64,000 nt of DNA from Cristatella mucedo (Eukaryota; Bryozoa; Phylactolaemata; Cristatellidae): positions 168,501-232,500 of the forward strand of contig WPIO01000100.1 of NCBI GenBank assembly GCA_009760855.2, in the 5' to 3' direction. The notes under the pieces are model-generated. The model searched no databases and was not told the origin of the DNA. It worked only from the letters and a program-made list of their open reading frames with translations. Of the stretch, positions 1 through 15,600 are shown piece by piece (positions within the stretch are counted from its first letter, which is position 1; every line of letters begins with the position of its first letter). Position numbers and translations under genes: made by a program.

Positions 1-284
1 TATGGCATCACTCCTAGCGATCACAATACCATGTGGTTGGGCATGTTTGTCTTGGCATGGCATCTTACTTACAACGCGCGGATATTACTTCTGAGATGTA
101 AAGCATCCAACTAGAGATTTGGTTCTATCATGTCGCCATGAAGAACAACTTTCTTCAGACAGGCATACCTTGCACAAGCAACCCCACTACCCTGCTTGCT
201 CTATACAGTATCACTCAATCTTCATAAGGTCACGTGACATGCATGTATACACACGCGTACCATGACAGTAGAGCCCGACAATAT

Positions 285-436
285 AAATACAATGCACTTG
301 TTTAGCACACCAAGAGAACTTGAATCTCTATTCAGGCGCTTCACATATGCCTCGGGTCCGGAACCCATGACCTCAGCCAAGCCTTGGTCGGGGCAAGCAC
401 CTCGACCACTGGACCCAACCAGGATATGCCTTGAGA
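285..436 (-). repeat. SINE-A copy (tRNA-headed SINE)
   Basis: On the minus strand this reads as a tRNA-like head with a degenerate box B, then a body ending in the hairpin arms also seen at 13.5, 18.9, 26.8, 38.9, 45.1, 59.4 and 63.6 kb. On the plus strand the body shows as 'caccaagagaacttgaatct' followed by 'caggcgcttcacatatgcct'. The head is degraded compared with the copy at 26.8 kb. Short frames here are chance products of the repeat. Confidence 0.75.
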
Positions 437-1180
437 GCATTAGTCTGTACCTAAGCTTAACTAAATAAGCAACGCAGTTGTTAAGCTCTTTCTGTCTGAG
501 CTTTGAGTCTCTCCTTCTTTACCATTACTCAGTAGTTGACTCTTCACCAACATTTCGTACCTCTCAAGATTCCTGCTTTTAGCAGTGTGAAGGTCACAGC
601 TGCACTCATTGAGATGCTGGACCAGCCTGCTCGGCTTAATCAAAGATCAAGGTTTTCACAGCTAAGACACGTATACAATTGACCGTGCTATTACTTTAGG
701 TTTGCGCATACGTCAATCTACGGTCAGTAGCACACCCACACCAGGACACTGCTCTTAATGGTATGCACTCAAGTGGTGGTGGTGCTAGGGTCTGAGCTGC
801 AAGGTCGGCTCCTTAGGGTCGGTCAGCTGGGGAGATGAAGAGCGCCGCTTTCTCTACATAGGCGAACGAGGTCGATTTAAGTTAAGTCACTTAACCACAC
901 TAGCTATTGCCCAAATTGTCCAGCTTCGGGGGCACGGCCGTCATGCATCAGCAGTTATGCAGAGCCATTGTCCAAGCAAACTCGTGGAAAGCCGAATATT
1001 TTCCACAAGGGCGTAATCTGGCATCCAACCACGTAAAGCAATAAAAATCGTGATGACAGTCATCACCTTGTATTACACTCCTTTATGTGCACCACCAAGG
1101 AACTCGCGTAAAGGTAGCTATAGCAGCCAGTAATCAAATGTTTCAGCCTTCTTTCTATAAGACAAGCGTCCAGCTTTCTT
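437..1180. other. Region downstream of ATP synthase alpha, no gene seen
   Basis: No exon with family similarity or paired splice sites was found. The minus-strand 3' UTR of ATP synthase alpha must lie in the right part. No canonical AATAAA was seen on the minus strand close to the stop; a CATAAA-type hexamer occurs near 1083-1088, about 95 bases past the stop, and may serve instead. Confidence 0.4.
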
Positions 1181-4340
<3,160 letters not shown>

Positions 4341-4938
4341 CTGCAAAAAGAAGATTCCAGAGAAATAACAGCTGCCCCAGTGTTAAGTACAGCCACAGCA
4401 GTGCACCAGCTTATACGTAAACGCCAGCATACCGGCATGCCAGATGAACAACGACAGAGCACAAGAGAAACCCAGCGGTAGCGATAGGACTGTACCAACG
4501 AATACCAATTTCCAGAGGCACGGACTCATCTATGAGATTGAACGCTGGCAAAACAACGCGACCAAATTCTCTATACTACATCTATGAACACCTTTGGAAT
4601 GAGGAAATCGTCTCTAATGCGGACGCACACCAGGCCGCCGTATAGACCGCTCTGAAATCCACTTCGAGTAGGTGCTCAGCTAAGGCTCGGCTGACAGAGC
4701 GAAAGCACCTGTTCAAAGCAGTGCATCCGCAACCGATAGAAATGGCAGCCTAATGAGTCCGCGTGACCAAGTACTAACGCGTTTACTTTCCGCTGCGTGT
4801 CTATGGGGCTGCGCTATGCTTTTGCATGCTGGTTAGTGCAGCTGGGGGGTGGGGGCCAATCGAGGCGGCTTGGCGACAGCGCGTTGGGATCCACAAGATG
4901 GATACAAATATTAGCGAAAAAGCGACATACACGAACTG
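4341..4938. promoter_or_regulatory. Shared divergent promoter interval
   Basis: About 600 bp separates the first visible ATP synthase alpha exon (minus) from the ORF at 4939 (plus), so the two genes are head-to-head. The interval must hold the missing first ATP synthase exon and both transcription starts. An upstream ATG at 4899 opens a 13-codon frame that stops just before 4939; it could be a small uORF. No TATA box is obvious. The promoter call is inference from the layout. Confidence 0.45.
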
Positions 4939-5280
4939 ATGAATTTTTTGGACGAGCATTCTACCGATATTCTTAAGCGAAAGGGTGTACAACTGCCGGC
5001 GGACTGGGATGCCGGCGGCCGGGCTAACGACGGGCACGAGGTGACGCGTGGCCAATTCCTTGGTTACAAACAGGAGTTGGCACGTAAAACATATCAATTT
5101 CGTACCGCTTTGCAAACTTTCGACGCATGTCTAGCCAACGAAGTAGCCAGGCGAAGAGACATCATCTTCCAGCTGAAGCAGTCTGACGACCGGCTCCGAT
5201 TTGGCCTAGCAAAGATGGCGGTTGGCACCCAGCTCACGCAGGGGAGGCTGCTCGAAACTGGAACTGCTTTGCACAGTTGA
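4939..5280 (+). CDS. Uncharacterised small intronless protein, 113 aa, predicted helical
   Basis: One uninterrupted frame runs from ATG to TGA with an AATAAA 28 bases after the stop, which favours a real compact gene. I do not recognise the family. The protein starts MNFLDEHSTDILKRKG, has a Gly/Asp-rich turn near residues 24-33, then a long charged amphipathic stretch (about 36-95) with ELARKTYQFRTALQ and EVARRRDIIFQLKQSDDRLR, which looks like coiled-coil helix. There is no signal peptide, membrane segment or zinc-binding cysteine pattern. It lies between ATP synthase alpha (divergent) and the tetraspanin (same strand, start 189 bp downstream). An adaptor or small complex subunit is possible but only a guess. 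A conserved homologue would confirm it. Confidence 0.55.
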   Translation: MNFLDEHSTDILKRKGVQLPADWDAGGRANDGHEVTRGQFLGYKQELARKTYQFRTALQTFDACLANEVARRRDIIFQLKQSDDRLRFGLAKMAVGTQLTQGRLLETGTALHS

Positions 5281-5308
5281 ATGCAAGTATCTTATATTGA
5301 GACCACGT

Positions 5309-5314
5309 AATAAA
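5309..5314 (+). terminator. Polyadenylation signal AATAAA for the 4939 gene
   Basis: A canonical AATAAA lies 28 bases after the stop of the 113-aa frame and ahead of an A/T-rich stretch. It implies a very short 3' UTR and separates this gene from the tetraspanin start at 5469. Confidence 0.6.
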
Positions 5315-5468
5315 TTAATAATATTAAAAAAATTATAATTCAGTTATCCAAATACGCCCTTGCTCTCTTAAAAGAATCGCGTCACAATTACTTCCGTCTG
5401 GGTATCGCTGTGTTTTGTCTGGCTCGGGTTTGGCTGCTGAGCCGCCCGAAACTAGCTGGGGCTATAAA

Positions 5469-6644
5469 ATGGGCGCCTGTTCGTGTACACTGAAGTCATG
5501 TATTGTATTCATGAGCTTTCTTCTGTGGGTAAGGCGCTTGCTTAGCGTCGATAAGCGCCGCATTCGCGGCCGCCGCGGTCTTTGCTGCGCGCGTCGGCTC
5601 GGACAGGTGTCCGGAATTCGCTCGCCCCGACCGTCGCGTCGCGTGTCTTGCGGCCGCGGCAGCATCGTCGTCGGTGTAAGCTATTCGATCGTTTAGCCTT
5701 CCCGCTCGCCTGCCCGAGCATCCAACGGTGCATTGTTGGCCTTTTCCCTCCTTACAGGTGGCCACTGCCGGACTCCTTTTCGTAGGAATCAAGGTGTACG
5801 TCACATATCCCGTGATACAGGAGCTCGGCAAGTCGGTGCACGTGCTCGTGCCCGCCGCCATAATTATCGCCTCGGCGGTGTTCATCTTCTTCGTCGGACT
5901 CGTGGGCTGCTTCGCCGCCTTCAAGGATCAGAAAGGTGTCAGGGCCGCCGTAAGTACCGCCCGCCCGCCCGCCGAGTCCGAGTCGCGAGCTGCTTGGCGA
6001 GCGGCGACAGTTTGCCTGTCTCAGCCGCCGCCTCCCCGGATCGCCCAATTTTGCCTTTGGTTTCGACCGCTACCCCTCTCGGCGACTGCGCCGCTTGCCT
6101 TGTTGAAACACGCTTGGCTGCGTGCGTTCGTTTGTCGCAGTTCTATCCGTTCCGGTCGTTTCGCCTTCTAAAAAAAGTACTTCCATCGGCCCGAGCAGCG
6201 TGCTTAGTTAGATTTTCTGCCTTGCAGCCAAATGTAACGACTCCCAGAAGAGTTGTTGAGCTTTGAAATCGAACTTGCTTGACCGACAGTAGCTGTGAGT
6301 GAAGTACTTTTTGACGAATCCTTGTGTGGTGCTGGCGAAGCGGTCCGTCCAGCCAGTCGCCTGATTTGGAGCCCTTTCTGAAATACTTGAGAACGATATC
6401 GGCAGGCGGCCTAGGCAGGATTTTCCGCCTACTAACTTAGCCGGCTTTTTCAGTATAACTCAGGCTCTTCGGAATGCGCTGCAGAAGCAGAAGAGCCAAC
6501 GAAGAAGCCTCCAGTAGAAGCCTCATCCATTCCTGGTCAGGAAAAGGAGGGAAAATACAGAATCGTCCTTGGAGGAAGTGACACTAAACGCATGCATATT
6601 AGCAGTATGGGTATGGGTTTCCCTTTGCAGCAAATGTAAAGCCC

Positions 6645-6684
<40 letters not shown>

Positions 6685-9600
6685 GGTTCTCTGAGGGCAC
6701 TTTATCAAGTGCATTATTATTATTATTATTATTATTTTGAGTTGTCCAAAATTTTCCCCCATTCTGTGCACAACTTGTTTGCCTGACTGCTGCCACCTTA
6801 GTATGCCTGACATAGCAGAAAGCCCTCTTGTTACCCGTAAGAATTTGCAGCTGCAGCCATGCTGTGAGGTTCTTTTGTGGGGCTGAATAAGAAGTTCTTT
6901 TCCGTACTGCGACCTTTGAAGGTTGTGCTGACATTCGGTTTTACTATGTCGAAGCACATGCAGTAGTCGCAGTATCCAGTAGCTCGGTCGAGTTTTGTGT
7001 GGCAGCGTAGCCCAAAGCTGTACTTGTCAATCCAGATATCAGTATTACCCATGACCGACATTTGCACTTGGATGCTGCAAAGTCGCTCAACTTGAATGAT
7101 GTTGATAAAACCAACTTGGTAGCTATGGACAAACCTAGTGTAACTCTGAAATTGGAAACCCTAAGCCTTGAAATGTGCTCGCCAGCAAATGTACTATAGC
7201 CGTGGCACGCAAAATGGGTGTCATGTTCAAAATGAAGCTTGCGCTAGATAACCACATCAGCTGCTGTGGTTATCTAGTTATCATCCACATGCTTGCTGCT
7301 GCAGCCGTCCATGCTTTTGTATGATCCCGCCTAGGCTTCTGTATCCCATAAAACCCCACAACCCGTAGGTCTTCCTCTCCGTGCAGTAAAATTCTTAAGT
7401 GATTCAACACTCTGCATCTATGATTATCTGCCGTGAATGTCATAACTGCCACATTATCCCTCGTCTCACCGATCTACAGTGGCCTCCCCCATCAAGCAGC
7501 TTAACGACTTCAAGGAGCTGCCACACACTTGTGAGTCCCTTAGTCTCTTGATCCGAAATACTTAATACCCAGCCTTTTCATTAACCACCTGCTCTTCTGA
7601 CTCAAGTCGTTTAACCGTGCCTCCAACCAACAGCAAATCCGTCGAAGCTCGTGCCTTCTGTTGGTATGCTCCTTAAGCCTGGAATGCGCTGCTGACCGAC
7701 TTCACAAGATCCCCTGACGACATTTTAAAAAGAAGCTAAAAACACCTGTTTCTCACTGCATTTGTTGAGTCCTTGCTGCTTGTCCTGTGTGTGCTTATGT
7801 GTGCTGACAGTGTGCTTGTTTTTATCACTAACAATCACCGGTCTATGTGTCCACCATGTGTAAAGTACATTGGACAAGATTTAGTTCTTTAGTTTAGTTC
7901 AAGATTTAGTGCCATGTAAATGTCTTATTATTATTCTTTTTATAATTAAGGCATAGTGTCCGTGTTTTCTGTGATCTAGCGAGAGACTTGTATGCAGCTG
8001 CCATGGGCTGTTACTGTGGGAGCTATGTTGGGAGTGGGTTTGAGGATGGCACCACTGTGCTTGGTGTGACGTACGTAGCCAGTGGCTCCTGCTAGTTGCT
8101 GTCCCTGTGTTTGCACGCATGTGAGTCCCCTTTTCAGGGCATGCCTAGTTCCTTCTGAACCTCCTTCCCCCTCAACTGGCAAGAGTCAGCTATAATCTAA
8201 CTGCCCCATGTGTATGACAGTAGAAAAGCCTTACAACGGCTGTCTCCACTGCTTGGCGTAGGCAATCGAGGATCGACCGCTGCAGGACTCGAATCCACGA
8301 TCATTGGTCGCAAAGAGTGAGCGCTTTTCCTCATGGGCAAAGACCGAGGAGCACCAGTCACTGTTAGCTTACATCGTTTGTGTGCTCTGTCGTCGGTAGG
8401 CTTGTCGAGTTTTGCTCAGCCACCTAGCTCCTGCATTCTCTTTCACAAACTCTTACACCAGCTGCAACTTTTTGGAGGTGGCTCTATCCAACTGCTTTTG
8501 TGGCCTGCCGCGCTTTGCCTGGAGCTTCACCTGGAGCAGCTCGTGCCTTGCTGCAAAGCGCTTGCTTTCTCTTGTAGTTCTTCGTCTTCTTGTTCTTGAT
8601 ATTCATCGGTGAAGTCGTTGGTGCTGCACTAAGTGTACACTACCAGGACCAAGTAAGTATCCTGCACGAGACTGGAGGCTGATTGTGGTCTTTGATTGCA
8701 TGCCGAGCACAGCAGCCACCGAACCTGTCTCTTGCTCGGTGCCTGCTTCAGCATTGATCGGCTTACTGCATGCCTGATCTGTGGTGCGTAATTTGATTAA
8801 TGCCTCTTATGTACTTAGGGTCCTGATAAAAGTCTTTGTATAAATATCTATGAATCCTGCATTTACCGATCGAGTCAGTCGGTCTTTGTCACTGGGTTTG
8901 GTATTTTAATTTACATTATGCATGCAGGTCAGAGGACAGCAAGTGTCCTGTCGATGTGAAATTACCTTGAACTATGAACATGTTCATTGCCAAGCTTGGT
9001 CTAGCAGCACCTTACTTACTAAGAGGACTGGAGCAACTTCTTCCCTCTACCGTTCCTCTCAAAGACATTGGAATGAATCTTGGCAGGCCAGCTGAGCTCT
9101 TACATTGAAACTTCAAACCTAGCTAGTAAGTTCCACTCTGGTTTTAGAGTTAATCACCCCACAGAGTCAGCATTGCTTCGGGTTTACAATGAACTTCTCG
9201 GGAATGCAGACTTACGTAAGGTCTCTCTGTTGGTTTTACTTGATCTTTCGGCAGCGTTTGATACTATCAATCACCAAGTATTTCTCGGGTGCCTGTCATC
9301 TCCTATGCATCATTGGTACTGCACTACAATGGTTTAAGTCCTATCTCACTCAGTGGGAGACTATGCAGCATTAATGTGAACAGAAAAAGATCATCCGAGG
9401 AATCACTGAAGTATGTGGGTACCTCAGGGCTCTGTTGCTTCTTTTTGCAGTTTATAGTTTCCCTCCTGCCGATGTGATCGCCAAGCACAACCTAGGCTTT
9501 CAATTCTATGCAGATGACACTCAGTTGTACCGTTGTTTGAATCCCTTCCAGCCCTCCAGCATATCAAATTCTCTGAATTCCTGTCTGCATATATTATTGT

Positions 9601-12600
9601 TGACATTCTAACATTGGTGTCAGCAAACTTTTTAAATTGAATGCTGACAAATCCAACGTACTGGTTATAGTCAAACCAAGTGTGACTCAGAAAATTGGAA
9701 AGTTTGTCACTCAAAATCGGCTCTGCCTGCATATCTCCTGTTGCATTTGCACGAAATCTAGGTGTCCTATTTCAAAGTGACCTTTCCCTAGACGATCCCA
9801 TCAGGTCCACGGTGAAGTCTGCCTACTTTCAGCAATGTAACATTGCTAAAATTTGGGCTTGCTTAGGCAGGGATACTACATCCAAATTGGTCCATTCATT
9901 TGTGACATCCAGTCTCGACTTCTGTAACTCACTGCTTGCTGGTCCATCTGCATGTACTATCAGGCACTTAAAAGCTGTTGCAAAACTCTGTAGCTAGGCT
10001 TGTCTGTAGTGAGAATCGTAGCTGCCACATCGCACCACTTCTCGCCGACCTGCACTGGCTCCCAATCAAGCAGCATATCGACTTCATGGTTCTGTCACTC
10101 GCTTTGAGGTACGTTTAGGCTACATATCAGAACTACTCTCCCACCTGGCAATTAACACATTTCTAATTGTACACATTTCAATTTATGTGTACATCCTTGT
10201 GGGTGAACCAGTGAAAACAGTATTCAAAGCCAAAAAAGTATGGCGAAGGTTGGATTCTGGAATGCCTCTGGGAAAACTATCAGCCTTTGCATGTGGATTA
10301 ACGAGCCTAAAAAAGCTATCGTCAAGACCAAAGATCTCCTCTTGCTCCTTCCCGAGCCTGCGGAGATTCCCACTCAGAAGGCTAGCCACTTGGGAAAGCA
10401 TGCCATCTTTGGAATGAATGGCAAAGTCCGATGGTTGCTGTTTTTTCTAGCAAACTGAGTAATGTGGCAAAGCATGCAAAACTCAAATCTAAGCTTAGCT
10501 AACAAGCTGACATTGTTGCAGCTGGTGCGGTTTTCACTACAATTAAGAATGCTGTGATTTCTTCGCGGCTCGGAAGAAGAAAGAGAGGGACATAATGGCT
10601 GTAGTGAACCAGAGATTTGCGAAGTGAACGAATGAGCTAAAAAAAAAAGCAAAAGGAATTATTCTGCTGCCTGGAAATTACGAGTACATTAAAAAAAAAT
10701 TAATTCACGTAGGGGTTTAATACTTTTGTCACTCGTAACCAAATTTAGGAGCTGCAAGTTAGCGAACAGCACCAGGCAAAGGTGTCGGATGGCCCCAGCT
10801 ACTTATTAAGCAGTTTATAGACTTACCTTTTAAGCAGTGTATAGACTTAAAAGGTTATGCCACTCTCTTTAGGTCTTTTCATTTCTCTGGCAGTAGCTAC
10901 CTACCTGAAATGCTTACTTCTCAGACAGTCTCTCGTATCATTTACTCATCCCGCTATGGTCATTTAGCCGTGCACCTCATGCAAATCAAATCATATTGTG
11001 CCTTCAGTTCTATGCATTGAAAGCCTGAATTTGCTACTTTACTCATGCCACTACGGTCATTTAATGGTTACTTAACCGTGCATCTCATGTAAATCAAATC
11101 ATACTGTGCCTTCAGTTCTATGCATCGAAAGCCTGAATTTGCTACCGACTGACATAAAGTCACTTCATCTCCCGACTTGACAGCATTTAAAATGAAGCCG
11201 TTCTGTTCCTTGCAATTTACTTCGAGTGAATTATCCTTTATGTTCTGGAGCATGCTTCACGGGCTCTCTTTCAAGTTTCTATTTCCAGATCATCTACTCT
11301 CCAACGGCCGACTATGGCACATCTTTTTCAGCGGTCCTGAACTGCTACTTATATGCTACTCACTACCTCAACTGCTCTCCTAACTCTGCTATGCTTCCCA
11401 CTTTCTCTTTGTTGCGTGAGACGAAGTCTGTTGGGTGCCGGATGCGTACCGAAAGCCGCTTAGGCTGTGAGTGTGCTATACAAAACTCTCCTGCGTAACA
11501 CCCACATGGTCTTTATGACTTTGTGGAGTTACTGAAGGAGATACACATTACACACACATCCTCAGTGGTTTACAGGTCACTTCACTCGTTTGCTACAGCC
11601 CACCTGCCTGGCCCCTATTCTCTTCCACTGTGCTCTTGCAATACCCTCACCTCAGCATCTAGTCGTGTCACCTCCCTTGCACTTTGAAGTCCTTTGATAG
11701 TCATTTTGTCATTTTGATAGTCCTTTGCGGATCAAGCCTTCAGCTTGTATGTACCGAAAGTCTGAAACTAGCTTCTTGCTGCAGTCACTACCTGACCTTG
11801 CATCATTTAACTCTCAGCTCATGACAAATCAATTCTCGTCAGCTTTCCCTTCCCAATCTCGTGAGCTTGTCTTTTTTGTTCTGGTGTGATTTTGGTGCAT
11901 GCCTTGCATGACTCAGTGCATGTTACTACCCATCAGTCCCACTGACTGGCGGCCGCGAGTGTCTTCTTATTTGCTTTAGCATGCTAACCCGATCGTGATA
12001 CTTTTTTGCTCTGACATGCATGATACCGTGCATATCACTCACCCTTGGGTATTGATTCTCTCGCAGGGAGTTGTAAATTGCCTAGATAGTGATCGAGTTC
12101 ATTCACTTGCTCCAGCCTACCTAACCACTACATCCCAATCAGGTTAGGTATCATTCCACCCCCTCATCTCTCTCACTCTTGCTTGAGTCCTTTAGCTGTG
12201 CCTCAAACTAACCTCAAATCATTTGGAGACTGTGCCTTTAGTTCGAATGCTCCCAAAGCCTCGACTCCAACTTACCTCACGACATCACCTGACTAGACGA
12301 CATTTAAAAAGAAGCTAAAATCTGCTTGTTCCTCACTGCATTTGCTGGTTCCATGTTTATCGATCTTTATATGCCCAGAAAGATATATTGTTTTCTTACA
12401 GCCCTATGCAAATGTCCTAATACCGTACTCAGTATTATTAATAATAATACTGCAATACTACCATTGCTCCCGATTCGAATTCAGCGTATTTTCAGTTCAC
12501 TTTAGGTTTTTTGGCATTCCTAGAGACATTCTAGGGACAAGATCGTCAGTTAGGTGTCTCTTTTGTAAGATGCTGCCCCCTCACTTAAAATCGCTGGTCA

Positions 12601-15600
12601 AGAGCCTCCCATTTTGACTATATCATAAGTCACTATCGGTTTGCCTTTTTTTGGTCAACGGCATCCTCTTTTATGGTCTCCATGATGTGCCTTTGTATCT
12701 ATGTTGACAGAGAACTAACATAGGGCACTGCCAGCATGTAAATTGAGAGCCTCTGTTATAGGTTTTAATAAAACGAGCTATTGGTCGGCATATCCACCTA
12801 TAAATTGTTTTGGAAAACCAGTGATCAGATTTGGAAAAGAAATTGCTGCTGTGGTTTATGTAACAGTGTACTAGCAGCCGGTCAGATACTGTTTCTCACA
12901 TATACCTTCTAGTAGGCTAGCCGATGTCTGGTAATGAGGCATAAAGAAATCTTGCTGGATCCTGAAACTCCCAGCTGTTACCAGCTTTGTCGTCAAGGTA
13001 ATAATTATAGTAAGAATACATTTGTATAATACCCAAGCAAACCTAATCTCTTTACTAGCGAGCTCGTACATTTCTTGCCTGCTATGAAAAGATGCAAGAT
13101 AGTTTGGTTAGAGATTCCTTTCTTCTCTAACGAGTCAGTAAAACTTGCTTGCACATTTGGGCCCACTGTTTACATCTGATAAACCCTTCTGCTTATTGAT
13201 AAACCAAACTTTCTTAGGAAGTTATCGATCGACTTTTGTTATTTTAGTTATAAGTTTACGGCTGGACAGTGCTAATGTCACCACTGCCGTGTGGGTGAAG
13301 GGAAGCAAGGATTCATATCTCTGAGCTTGGAGATTGCTTTAGCAGAGCTTGTGGTACTTTGCAGATCAAGCAAGAAGCTACGACGAAGTTGGACGCCATG
13401 ATCGAAGGGTACGCCGGTGAAGAGAAAAAAGAGATTGACTACATTCAAAACATGGTAACGCCGCGCCTCTTAAAAATTTGATGCACAAAAAACGATTGAT
13501 TTGCATAGCGCCCTAAGAGAACTTATTTCTGTCCAGGCGCTTCACAAATGCCGCTGGGCTTGAGCCCGCGGCAAATGCATTCACCCTGACCTCTGTAAGT
13601 AAATGCGAGCTTATTGTCGTAGCTGGCTGGATAGCTTATCAATCTAGCAAATTTTAAATTGAGCCAAAACGGTGTGTCTATTGTGGGCATATAGGTAGTC
13701 TTAAGATAGCACGATCACGATTAGAAACCGTTTTCATATTGGTGCAACTGTTATTTAGTCTTTTAGGTGTGTGAAACAGTTCCATTTTTATGTGCATGTG
13801 ATTACACATGCACATACACACATGCACATGCATGTATGCCCATGTATGGTTTCTGGAAAAACTTACGGCTTTTGACTAAGTCACCACTTTCGAAATTAAT
13901 AATAATAATACATTTGTCATAGCACCTTCAGAGAACCCAATCTCTTTCTAGGCACTTTACTTAGTGGTAGCATGCTCAATCACAACAAGCATAGCATGGT
14001 TAGAGGTGGCATGCACAGGGTCAGCATGCAAATATGATTAGTGGCACCATGTGCAGTGTCGGCACACATAAGCACACAAAGGACGAATCGCATGGACTCA
14101 CTAAATGCTCTGATAAATAAATGGGTTTGTCCTGGTTTCCTTGTACTTCATGTCCCATGTTGTGATTTGAATCCTCTAGCCAGCAATCCTTTATCGCTCA
14201 CTGCAAGCAGTGGTCAATGCCGATAGTGGTCTTCTGCTGCTATGTATCAATAGTAGGCTGGTTGATAAGCCAATCTCTACTTTTTTTTTTTTTTACTATA
14301 CGGTAATATTAGAAGCAAGTACTGTAATTAATGGTGCAGGCAGGCTTACTCGCAGCAATAATTATAGTAATAATATAGTTGTGCAACACTTTAAGAGAAC
14401 CAAAGCTCTATCTGGGCACATGATTTATGCCGGAATGGAAGCTTGCAATGAGTCAGAGACACAAAGTAGTCTTGGGCTATTTCCAGCTATTAACACAGTC
14501 ATTCCCTTTGGCAGTTACTGTTTTATATCATTGTTCCTTCTATTGCTCCCAAAGATTCGTTGGACGTGTCAGGGATTGTATTACCGAGAAAGGCATTATA
14601 ACCATTGTAATAATGAGAAATTAGTAGGAAATTTATATATTGCTCTCAGAGAACTAAATCTCTTTTCTAGGCACTTTACCTTTTCTGTACGAGTAGCATG
14701 TTAACATGGTTAGTGACAAGATGGATGCTCAGTCTTAGTCTCTCTGCTTGTTTTACTGGATCTTTTGGCAAAATTTGTTACAAATGATCACAACCATTCT
14801 CGAGCACCTCTCATCTAGTCGGGCCATCAGTGGCGCTGCGCTGCAATGTTTGTGGTCTCATCTTAGTTGGCACCTCTAGAGCATTGATGTCAACTGGTAA
14901 CCAACATCCAAGGAGCTGGTAACCAACATCCAAGGAGCCTTTTAAATATAGAATACCCTCCCCCGAGATATGTATGTGGTCTACTTCTTTTTACAGTTGA
15001 TATTCTCTCTCCCATGCTGATATAATCGCCAAGCACTGTCTTGGCTTTTCATTTTTATGCCGATGACACACGGGTGTACACGCGATTTGAACTCTGCTTT
15101 CCAGCACATCAAACTTGCTCTACTCTTTTTGTGCATGTAATACAGGCATTCATACTTAGATATCAGAAACCTTTCTCTAATTGAATGACAAAACCAGCTT
15201 GCTATTTTTGGTCAAACCAAGTCCTGCTCGTAAATTAGAAAACCCCAACCTTCGTTATAGGTTCAGTTAGCACATACCCCATAACATCTACACGGTACCT
15301 GGGTGTCCTGTTCCAAAGTAACCTTTTACTAGGCAACCACATTAGCTCCACATTCAACTCGTTACTTTCAGGTACTTGACATTCAAAAATTAGAGCCAGC
15401 TTAATGGGAGATACCACAACTGAGTTGATCCGTGGGGTTCGGTCATTCTTCCTTTTAGCATATGTTAAGTGCCGTGAAAGACATTTAGTTATCTGGGGCA
15501 CTATACAAATGTATTATTATTATTATTATCATTATTACTATTAATTATGAATCAGAAGTCATCAGGCCTATGCAATAGTGTCATGACAGCTGGTGCAAAA

